A DNA stretch of 6,863 nucleotides from Methanosarcinales archaeon (GTDB lineage Archaea > Halobacteriota > Methanosarcinia > Methanosarcinales > Methanogasteraceae): the NCBI GenBank assembly GCA_030609345.1, contig JAUWCK010000058.1, positions 1 to 6,863 of the forward strand, written 5' to 3'. Below the pieces are notes generated by a model. The model ran no database searches and was not told the DNA's origin. It saw only the letters and a program-made list of their open reading frames with translations. Numbering within the stretch: the first letter of the stretch is position 1; each line of letters starts with the position of its first letter. The position numbers and the translations under genes were made by a program. Positions 1 through 5,069 of this stretch are shown here, piece after piece.

Positions 1-637
1 ATGCCACGATTTCAGCGGCGGTGTGACCGTGTGCTGCCCAGTGCATCTTGTTCTGCACAACAGCAAAGAATTCGCGTGAGAGATCGGTTTTCGGGTCGTA
101 GTCCGTACTTGTGGCATAGATGTCGAGCACCTTGCGCCAGAAGACCTTTTCCGAGGATCGAATATCGCGGATTCGTGCGAGGAGTTCATCAAAATAGTTC
201 CCTCCACTGGTTTCCTTGAGGCGTTCATCATCCAGAGTGAACCCTTTGATGATATACTCCCGCAATCGCTGTGTAGCCCATATCCGAAACTGTGTGCCGC
301 GAATGCTATTGACGCGATAACCAACCGAAATAATGGCGTCGAGATTATAGTATTCCAGTTCCCGCTGAACAGACCTATCTCCTTCCATTCGAACTGTTGC
401 AAATTTTGCAACAGTTGCCTCAGGGAGCAGTTCCCCTGTGTCATACACGTTCTTCAGGTGGCGTGATATGCCGGACTTATCGACCTGAAACAGTTCTGCC
501 ATCTGCGCGATGGTCAACCAGACAGTTTCATCCTCCATCCGCACCTGAATCCGTGTCCTGCCATCCTCTGTCTGGTAGAGGGTGATCTCCCCGCCGGGCT
601 GTTCCAGTTTTTCCAGAAGCGACGCCTCATCATACAT
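1..637 (-). CDS. RhuM family protein, C-terminus beyond the left edge
   Basis: The frame is open for 212 codons from the ATG at 637 to the window edge. The protein matches what I know of the RhuM family (named for a Salmonella virulence-island gene; biochemical function unknown). Family hallmarks visible are an N-terminal strand with LYQTEDG (20-26), ETVWLT (37-42), a helix-turn-helix-like segment MAELFQVDKSGISRHLKN (46-63), YYNLDAIISVGYRV (96-109), RGTQFRIWAT (113-122), EYIIKGFTLDDERL (127-140) and NYFDELLARIRDIRSSEK (147-164). The part seen is roughly two thirds of the usual length as I recall it. The start is supported by AGGGAGG at 650-644, six bases upstream. It overlaps the preceding nucleotidyltransferase gene by 8 bases, so translation is probably coupled. 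The helix-turn-helix suggests DNA binding (inference). Family assignment is firm; function is not. Confidence 0.9.
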   Translation of the reverse strand, partial: MYDEASLLEKLEQPGGEITLYQTEDGRTRIQVRMEDETVWLTIAQMAELFQVDKSGISRHLKNVYDTGELLPEATVAKFATVRMEGDRSVQRELEYYNLDAIISVGYRVNSIRGTQFRIWATQRLREYIIKGFTLDDERLKETSGGNYFDELLARIRDIRSSEKVFWRKVLDIYATSTDYDPKTDLSREFFAVVQNKMHWAAHGHTAAEIVA

Positions 638-917
638 AATGTGCCTCCCTGTCGATGCGTCTTTTCAGGTAGTGATTCATACGCCGCCAGTAACGCACCA
701 GATCGACCTTTGCCCCAAGAATCGTCTCCAGTTCCTCTTTGAGGCTTACCCTTCCAAAGAGATCGGGCGCCATCTCAACAACCACGTCCACATCGCTCTC
801 GTCGGCAGCCACATCTCTTGCTACCGAGCCAAAGATCCCGAGCCGGGTGACGCCATATCGTTCCTCCAATTCCTGCTTATGCTCCCTTAAGACTTTCAGC
901 GCTGCATCCCGTCTCAT
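630..917 (-). CDS. MNT-type minimal nucleotidyltransferase
   Basis: A 95-residue protein with the pol-beta superfamily minimal nucleotidyltransferase signature: GSVAR at 30-34, then SDVDVVVE at 41-48 supplying the paired aspartates D42 and D44, and a third candidate acidic residue D72 in the strand VDLV. Known relatives (MntA and similar) transfer AMP to a partner, usually a HEPN-domain toxin (HepT) encoded next door. All the motif residues are present, so it looks intact and active. No HEPN gene is visible; the downstream partner is the RhuM gene, overlapped by 8 bases. The upstream remnant overlaps it by ATGA and supplies a Shine-Dalgarno (GAGGTGA, 928-922), so it is translated in tandem with both. 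It may act as the antitoxin or modifier half of a pair (inference). The fold assignment is secure; the target is unknown. Confidence 0.88.
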   Translation of the reverse strand: MRRDAALKVLREHKQELEERYGVTRLGIFGSVARDVAADESDVDVVVEMAPDLFGRVSLKEELETILGAKVDLVRYWRRMNHYLKRRIDREAHYV

Positions 918-1195
918 ACGCTCACCTCAATAATCTTCATAGTATCATTGCCGAAGATGTCCACCACTTTTGCCGCTATCTTGTACCGCCCCGGATTACA
1001 CTCGTGAAATGACGTTTTCAGTTTTAGTCCCCGATCTTTTTTGGTGTGGAAGCTCTGCCACTCGTTTTCAAAGATAAAATCTCCTTTCCAGTGTTCTTCG
1101 CCTGCCTGTTCCGCCACAATCAAGTCTCGGATCGGACGCGCTGTCGGGTAGCTTGGAATTGTGGATTCAAGATATAGTGTCGGGTTTTTGGGCAT
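914..1195 (-). pseudogene. Chimeric remnant: PIN-domain toxin N-terminus joined to a DNA methyltransferase-like tail
   Basis: A 93-residue frame with two unrelated halves. Residues 6-30 (TLYLESTIPSY, then ARPIRDLIVAEQ) resemble the first strand and helix of VapC-like PIN proteins, which normally continue for about 100 more residues with further catalytic acids; these are absent. From about residue 36 (WKGDFIFENEWQSF, TKKDR, then PGRYKIAAKVVDIFGNDT) it looks like the C-terminal beta-rich tail that I recall from site-specific DNA methyltransferases of type III-like restriction-modification loci. The junction lies near 1110-1090. An in-frame deletion or recombination that removed the rest of both genes explains this best. 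An ATG at 1255 would add 20 residues translated from repeat copy A, so I prefer the ATG at 1195, although its Shine-Dalgarno (AAGAGAA) is weak. The stop overlaps the next ATG. Neither half should be catalytically active. PIN half fairly sure; methyltransferase half from memory, less sure. Confidence 0.6.
922..928 (-). promoter_or_regulatory. Shine-Dalgarno of the nucleotidyltransferase gene, inside the upstream remnant
   Basis: GAGGTGA ends four bases before the ATG at 917. It is encoded by codons for the last residues (EVS) of the chimeric remnant. This makes the tail of the broken gene functionally necessary for translating the next one and may explain why it was retained after the deletion. 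Confidence 0.6.
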
Positions 1196-1221
1196 GAATG
1201 TTCTCTTGTGAGTTGTTGGTG

Positions 1222-1273
1222 GTTTGCGAAGCAATTTTGGGTCGAGCGAGTGCAATGAAGCAAGCCAGATACC
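1222..1273. repeat. Direct repeat copy A (52 bases)
   Basis: This segment aligns without gaps to 2458-2509, with 45 of 52 positions identical. Mismatches are at 1229, 1235, 1236, 1252, 1256, 1260 and 1262. The longest perfect block, TTGGGTCGAGCGAGT, is followed further on by GCCAGATACC. It lies upstream of the chimeric remnant and downstream of the RelA/SpoT gene, in the same orientation as copy B. Similarity continues to about 1282 if one gap is allowed. The two copies bracket the RelA/SpoT gene. Confidence 0.85.
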
Positions 1274-1303
1274 TGCTTGTTATGTGATTGTAGTCGGATG
1301 ATT

Positions 1304-1315
1304 CTATATATCTTT
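1304..1315 (-). promoter_or_regulatory. Possible archaeal TATA box for the remnant-nucleotidyltransferase-RhuM unit
   Basis: On the minus strand the sequence AAAGATATATAG follows an A-rich stretch that could serve as the TFB recognition element. If transcription starts about 25 bases downstream (near 1282), the leader would carry repeat copy A before the ATG at 1195. It directly abuts the stop codon of the RelA/SpoT gene (1316-1318). It is supported only by base composition and placement. Confidence 0.3.
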
Positions 1316-2368
1316 TTAATTAGTTTTTTTTTCTTGTTGCTTTTCAATTCTAGTCAGGTGTTTGATGAACTCACGAGTATCAAGGAAGAAGTTCGGATAA
1401 GCCCGTCTAAGGTTTTCGATGGGACCCGCTGAAACAAGTACAACCTGAATCGGTTCACCTTCACTTATGCGCAATTCCTCTTGTGTGTAGTCTTGATTAG
1501 CTTGATCAAGACGCCGGCGACCATATGTCTTGACCATGACTGTTTTTTGCTCAGGGTTCAAAATGATTAAGTGATAACTACCACGCCGCTTGTCCTGGTT
1601 GATTGCATCAACCACAACAGCGAAGGCGTCCAACCGATTCTTAACATCCAGTGTGTGTGCATCATTTATTACTTTTTGAAAGGTCTGCTGTCTAGACAGA
1701 TGGGCGTACTTTGGCACAGGGGGGCAATCCTCTAAATGTGCAAATGCAGAACCTGTTATTGAAAAGAAGTTTAACCATTCCTCAGGTCCTTCGCTGGATT
1801 TGAGGGCATAGTTAATGAAAGTACCCATTGTTTCTACGGCGGTGGCCCATGCGTGCTGGAGACGAGTACGGATTTGAAGCTCTAGAAGAAGACCATCATA
1901 CGCCGCTGCAGAATCGTTGTGATACCTATAAACCATGTGGACACTTCGATATCCTGAGCTTTTTGGGTTCTGTATGTAGTCCTGGTCTGTGACCAACTGA
2001 TGCTTAAAACGGCTCTGTTTATAGCTTTCTTCAAGTTCATAAACCCTTTTCAATGTTGCTACAACTGCACGAAGCCCACCAATGTCCTGCATTCGGGAGA
2101 GTTTCATATTTTTAAAGCGTTGTAGCTTACTGATAATCGCGGGCGTACGCTTCAGTCGCTGAGCAACAAATGCCTTTGAATCAATTTTTTCAACTTTTTG
2201 GCGTAATGTAGCTTGGAATGTATTAATGGGGTAGCTGTGGCAGGAGCGCCAGTTATTTAGAATCTCAATTGCGTTTTGGTACTCTATATCATTATGATTT
2301 GATGTGCAAAGAGTTTGTCCAGCACGATTGACTTGGTTGCGCGAATATTCTGGCTTTTGCCATACCAT
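1316..2368 (-). CDS. RelA/SpoT synthetase-domain protein (alarmone synthetase-like)
   Basis: A 350-residue protein containing the (p)ppGpp-synthetase fold without an HD hydrolase domain. Visible motifs, in order: RLKRTP (71-76, basic ATP-binding motif), MQDIGGLRAVV (93-103, with D95 matching the catalytic aspartate), NPKSSGYRSVHMVY (134-147, G-loop with Y140), and ELQIRTRLQHAWATAVE (163-179, with E163 as the expected catalytic glutamate). All key residues appear present. Residues 1-60 (PEYSRNQVNRAG, NNWRSCHSYPINTFQ) and a beta-rich C-terminal domain (about 245-350) match a larger family that I recall mostly from bacteria, so transfer into this genome is likely. The start is supported by GGTGAT at 2379-2374. 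The gene looks A/T-richer than the dehydrogenase genes and lies between direct repeats. It could make (p)ppGpp, another alarmone, or pyrophosphorylate tRNA as toxic small synthetases do; the sequence does not say which. No adjacent antitoxin gene is evident. Confidence 0.9.
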   Translation of the reverse strand: MVWQKPEYSRNQVNRAGQTLCTSNHNDIEYQNAIEILNNWRSCHSYPINTFQATLRQKVEKIDSKAFVAQRLKRTPAIISKLQRFKNMKLSRMQDIGGLRAVVATLKRVYELEESYKQSRFKHQLVTDQDYIQNPKSSGYRSVHMVYRYHNDSAAAYDGLLLELQIRTRLQHAWATAVETMGTFINYALKSSEGPEEWLNFFSITGSAFAHLEDCPPVPKYAHLSRQQTFQKVINDAHTLDVKNRLDAFAVVVDAINQDKRRGSYHLIILNPEQKTVMVKTYGRRRLDQANQDYTQEELRISEGEPIQVVLVSAGPIENLRRAYPNFFLDTREFIKHLTRIEKQQEKKTN

Positions 2369-2402
2369 TGAGTATCACCACTTTCTGGAGGCTAACTTCT
2401 GA

Positions 2403-2413
2403 CCATATAGAAA
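2403..2413 (-). promoter_or_regulatory. Possible TATA box of the RelA/SpoT gene
   Basis: TTTCTATATGG on the minus strand lies about 40 bases before the ATG at 2368. A start site about 25 bases downstream (near 2383) would give a short leader just containing the GGTGAT Shine-Dalgarno at 2379-2374. A second A/T-rich candidate, TTATATGATATAG, lies near 2438-2426. Spacing fits an archaeal promoter, but the match is imperfect. Confidence 0.35.
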
Positions 2414-2457
2414 TAATTAGCCCGACTATATCATATAATGTCCTGCAGGTATCTGAA

Positions 2458-2509
2458 GTTTGCGTAGCAAAATTGGGTCGAGCGAGTACAACGAAACGAG
2501 CCAGATACC
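2458..2509. repeat. Direct repeat copy B (52 bases)
   Basis: Partner of 1222-1273 at a constant offset of 1236 bases, without gaps. It lies upstream of the RelA/SpoT gene, between that gene and the terminator of the dehydrogenase operon. GGGTCGAGCGAGT is shared exactly; the two copies differ at seven positions, so the duplication is not recent, or the copies derive from a dispersed family of diverged elements. Confidence 0.85.
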
Positions 2510-2544
2510 CGATTTGTTAAACGAGTTGAAGGCGAGTGTGTAAC

Positions 2545-2570
2545 GGGATCGAGCACCGCAACGAACGAAG
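2545..2570. repeat. Degenerate third copy of the repeat core
   Basis: GGGATCGAGC followed by CGCAACGAACGAAG resembles the core of copy B (GGGTCGAGCGAG, then CAACGAAACGAG) about 70 bases away in the same orientation. The GGG-TCGAGC and CAACGAA blocks are retained while the spacing between them varies by a base or so. It may be a decayed tandem unit or simply part of a larger element spanning 2458-2580. Confidence 0.4.
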
Positions 2571-2816
2571 TGGGTGAGGAACGGAGAAGTTTCTAATTCT
2601 CTTGAACATCGGGGGTTTGGCGTAGTCAACGGACTTTTGATCTCACTGGTACGTCTTGTCACACCCATGAGGATATCTCTATCGTCTTCGAACTCCCCCG
2701 CCACAGCAACCCCTGGATGCTCCTCAAACTCACGACATCATACTCCAGTAAATGTGCTGCAAGACTCCAGTCATAACCTCACTCACACTCAACCAATCGA
2801 ACAGCAAACAACAGCA

Positions 2817-2860
2817 CAAAAAAAAAGAAAACAAATATGGACGCGTCTTCGCGCCCATAT
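2817..2860 (-). terminator. Hairpin plus T-tract terminator of the dehydrogenase operon
   Basis: On the minus strand an 11-base-pair stem (ATATGG and GCGCG pairing with CGCGT and CCATAT, with one G-T pair) closes a four-base AAGA loop at 2860-2835. A T-rich run follows, including ten consecutive T at 2826-2817. It begins 13 bases after the stop of the last small gene. The layout is that of an intrinsic terminator; archaea usually need only the T-tract, so the strong hairpin is notable. Confidence 0.82.
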
Positions 2861-2873
2861 CATCAGTACCGTT

Positions 2874-3143
2874 TCAGTACTGCGTCAGATTATACTTCGT
2901 CTTCATCTGCACGTACGAGTCCCAGCCCGTGATCTTGAGGAGCTCAGTCATCTCCTCCATCAGCGGCACCCATGTGTCGTCCCATTCTTCTGCCATGTTC
3001 CGGAGTCGCCCGAGACCCTCGTCCCAGACCATCGTCTCGCGATTGTCCTGCAGGCAGATGAAGAGCTTTGCAGCGCCGTCTTCGGTCTTGTCGTGCATGA
3101 AATGCTCGATGCAGTGTTTTGTATCCCAGCCTCGTGTTACCAT
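2874..3143 (-). CDS. Small acidic protein of unknown function, last gene of the dehydrogenase operon
   Basis: I do not recognise this 89-residue protein. It is soluble in character, acidic and tryptophan-rich (W6, W40, W54, W58, W74), with two cysteines (C11, C30) and a probable helical middle (RLRNMAEEW, then MEEMTELLK). No signal peptide or membrane segment is seen. The ATG at 3143 is preferred over an in-frame GTG at 3158 because GAGGTG at 3156-3151 sits seven bases before the ATG; the GTG itself lies within that Shine-Dalgarno. The upstream gene's stop also falls in the site, so translation is probably coupled. It is followed by the terminator, so it closes the operon. In Methanosarcina the fpoO gene occupies the place after fpoN, but I see no cysteine cluster here to support that identity. 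A role in assembly or as an accessory subunit is only inference from position. Confidence 0.75.
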   Translation of the reverse strand: MVTRGWDTKHCIEHFMHDKTEDGAAKLFICLQDNRETMVWDEGLGRLRNMAEEWDDTWVPLMEEMTELLKITGWDSYVQMKTKYNLTQY

Positions 3144-3150
3144 TTTTTGG

Positions 3151-3156
3151 CACCTC
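3151..3156 (-). promoter_or_regulatory. Shine-Dalgarno that decides the start of the 89-residue gene
   Basis: GAGGTG (extended to GGTGAGGTG at 3159-3151) lies seven bases upstream of the ATG at 3143. It contains the TGA stop (3157-3155) of the preceding gene, giving a stop-and-restart arrangement. Confidence 0.7.
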
Positions 3157-3571
3157 ACCTGTCGTTACTCTTGTGCATATCGAAGCTCGGGTACCTGACA
3201 TCGTACCGGTTGATCATGTACTCGACCCGGAAGATGATCGCTTCTACAGCGCCCTCCGGAGTTCCGCTGTCGATTCTGCCTCGCTTGAAGACCTCCGAAT
3301 ACCTCCGTTCGAGTTCCCAGATCCGGTCCTTGAACTGTGGGATGCTGGTCTCACCACGCATCGTTGAGAGGAAGAGATCGTTTGTCGCAAGCGTGCAATC
3401 CGCCATATCGACATCCTCCTCCGCCTCCGCGATCGCCTTTAGGCGGGACGCCCACTTCGAGCTCCGCTCTATCGTGTGGTAGACGAGATCCATGTCACCA
3501 TAGACAGTCTCGAACTGGATTCTCGTGTGGCATGCATCGATCATCTTTCTGTATAGTCCTTCTGTTAGCAT
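3155..3571 (-). CDS. Protein of unknown function, directly after the N subunit
   Basis: I do not recognise this 138-residue soluble, mostly helical protein. It is rich in charged residues (AIAEAEEDVDMAD at 46-58, then FKDRIWELERRYSEVFKRGR at 80-99), with two cysteines (C14, C59) that form no CxxC motif, and no membrane segment or signal peptide. The ATG at 3571 lies four bases after the N-subunit stop, with AGGAG upstream inside that gene, so it belongs to the same transcript. Its position matches that of fpoO in Methanosarcina, but I cannot support homology from the sequence. Base composition resembles the dehydrogenase genes, which suggests long residence in the operon rather than recent insertion. 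An accessory subunit or assembly factor of the dehydrogenase is a reasonable guess from position alone. Confidence 0.78.
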   Translation of the reverse strand: MLTEGLYRKMIDACHTRIQFETVYGDMDLVYHTIERSSKWASRLKAIAEAEEDVDMADCTLATNDLFLSTMRGETSIPQFKDRIWELERRYSEVFKRGRIDSGTPEGAVEAIIFRVEYMINRYDVRYPSFDMHKSNDR

Positions 3572-3575
3572 GTTA

Positions 3576-5069
3576 TCACACTCCTGTTACCGCGTATGCT
3601 GCTGTTTCTGCCCACTGGTACACGAGATCGCCCGGCGCAAAGAAAAGCGCAATCAGTGCGATCACTGCGATTGCCAGCACAAAGACGTACGTCGATGGCT
3701 CGACAAATGCCTCGCCCTTTGGCTCGCCCCAGTACATCCGCATGACGACCTTCGCATAGTAGTACACCGAGAGTGCTGAGTTTAGCACGCAGATTATCGC
3801 AAGTCCCAGGAGCCCTGCCTCAATCGTTGAGAGGAAGAGCACGAACTTACTCGTGAATCCGAAGAGCGGTGGAATACCTGCGAGCGAACAGAGCAGTAGC
3901 GCAAAGAGAAACGCCGTCATCGGAGCGCGTTTTCCAAGACCGTCGTAGTTGCTGACATGGTTCGGATCGTCGACTTTGCCGTCCTTCGACAGGATCATGT
4001 ATGCGATCGCTCCAACAGCAATGAAAGCGGCAGCCTTTCCGATTGCATGAGAGAATGCGTGCATCAGCCCACCCGTGACTGCGAGGTTCACAGCCGAGTC
4101 AGGTGAATTCCAGTATGCCACGACCACGAAGACGACCGCTATGTATCCTGCGTGTGCGATCGAGGAGTATGCAAGCATCCGCTTGACACTCGTCTGCACG
4201 ACCGCAAGAATATTGCCGACAGTCATCGTCAGAATCGCAAGTATCAGGAATGCGATGTACCAGTCCACTTTCATCGCAACGAGTCCGACGATGAATATCC
4301 TGAATGCAGCAGCGAATCCCATCTTCTTTGATCCCGCAGCAAGGAGTGCTGACACGATCGACGGTGCTCCCTCGTAGGTGTCTGGCGCCCACATGTGGAA
4401 CGGCACAAGCGCCATCTTAAACCCGAATCCTGCGATCAGCATAACCATCGCAAGCAGTATCGCTGGCGTTGTAACCAGACCCGGATTTGCTCCGAAGACC
4501 GAAGCTATCGTATCGATGTTCGTCGAACCAGTGAGCCCGTAGATATAGGACATACCAAAAACCATCAGCGATGATGATAGCCCGCCAATCAGGAAGTACT
4601 TCAGAGCCGCCTCGATCGACTTTGGATTACGCTTGTCAAAGCCAGCCATCGCATAAGTTGCGATACTGGCGAGTTCGAATCCGATGAAGAGTGTCAGCAG
4701 GTCCTTTGACATGGCAACAACCATCATTCCGACGGTTGCAAGCAGCATCATTGAGTAAAACTCATCCTGACGCTGATGTTCACCATACGCTTTCAGAGCC
4801 GAGATACAGACGAGAACTCCAACGATCAAGAACATCGCGTTGAAGATCTGTGAGAACGGATCGACTACGATCGCGCCGTAGAACGGTGCGCCCTCAAATG
4901 TGATGGCCCTGTCCCAGTTTTTGATCACAAGCCCGAGCGATGTAAGCAGTCCGACAAGGGTTATGTACCCAAGAATCTTCTTCTGCTCGATAAAGAGTCC
5001 TGTGAGCAGTACTATCACCGCTGTGGCAATCACGATCCCTTCGGGGAGTAGTGCTGTATAGTCTACCAT
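3576..5069 (-). CDS. fpoN: F420H2/NADH dehydrogenase-type subunit N (antiporter-like)
   Basis: A 497-residue polytopic membrane protein of the NuoN/FpoN/MrpD family, close to the usual length (E. coli NuoN has 485). It is one of the proton-pumping antiporter-like subunits of complex-I-type enzymes; in Fpo/Fqo, F420H2 oxidation is coupled to methanophenazine or menaquinone reduction. Channel residues are in place: E132 (FELAS), K218 (GFKMALVPFH), K248/K249 (GSKKMGF) and K408 (TSKF), matching the Glu-Lys-Lys-Lys pattern of NuoN. Family signatures WAPDTYEGAP (227-236) and AYSSIAHAGY (300-309) are present. The ATG at 5069 overlaps the M gene by 7 bases and has AGGAGGTG at 5084-5077, seven bases upstream. 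The choice of fpo over nuo rests on the archaeal look of the locus and could be wrong. Confidence 0.93.
   Translation of the reverse strand: MVDYTALLPEGIVIATAVIVLLTGLFIEQKKILGYITLVGLLTSLGLVIKNWDRAITFEGAPFYGAIVVDPFSQIFNAMFLIVGVLVCISALKAYGEHQRQDEFYSMMLLATVGMMVVAMSKDLLTLFIGFELASIATYAMAGFDKRNPKSIEAALKYFLIGGLSSSLMVFGMSYIYGLTGSTNIDTIASVFGANPGLVTTPAILLAMVMLIAGFGFKMALVPFHMWAPDTYEGAPSIVSALLAAGSKKMGFAAAFRIFIVGLVAMKVDWYIAFLILAILTMTVGNILAVVQTSVKRMLAYSSIAHAGYIAVVFVVVAYWNSPDSAVNLAVTGGLMHAFSHAIGKAAAFIAVGAIAYMILSKDGKVDDPNHVSNYDGLGKRAPMTAFLFALLLCSLAGIPPLFGFTSKFVLFLSTIEAGLLGLAIICVLNSALSVYYYAKVVMRMYWGEPKGEAFVEPSTYVFVLAIAVIALIALFFAPGDLVYQWAETAAYAVTGV

Larger units (their letters stand above)
2369..2816. other. 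Gene-poor stretch between the accessory island and the dehydrogenase operon
   Basis: This 448-base stretch contains the RelA/SpoT promoter candidates, repeat copy B and the degenerate repeat at 2545-2570. No convincing gene is present. A minus-strand frame is open from 2737 to 2426, and its first part (EFEEHPGVAVAGEFEDDRD) reads like protein, but it has no clear Shine-Dalgarno and its last third is simply the repeat translated. It may be the decayed end of a lost gene. I see no tRNA, CRISPR array or complete insertion sequence. Confidence 0.6.

Noticed and set aside
1..585. Plus-strand frames at the left edge
   Set aside because: These bases encode the RhuM protein in an uninterrupted minus-strand frame with multiple family motifs.
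582..933. Plus-strand open frames opposite the nucleotidyltransferase gene
   Set aside because: The minus strand encodes a clear nucleotidyltransferase motif over the same bases; the plus frames show no recognisable motif.
1196..1255. Longer start of the chimeric remnant at the ATG at 1255
   Set aside because: The extra 20 residues are a translation of repeat copy A, and the PIN-like sequence begins right after the ATG at 1195.
2458..2580. CRISPR array or tRNA-based attachment site
   Set aside because: There are only two or three diverged repeat cores at irregular spacing with no uniform spacers, and no cloverleaf fold or tRNA end was seen.
3144..3158. GTG at 3158 as start of the 89-residue gene
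   Set aside because: The GTG is itself inside the best ribosome binding site; the ATG at 3143 has ideal spacing from it.
2574..3482. Plus-strand open frame of 302 codons
   Set aside because: It runs antisense across the terminator and both small operon genes, has no family features, and its composition is that of a complementary-strand shadow; the minus-strand genes have proper Shine-Dalgarno sites and spacing.
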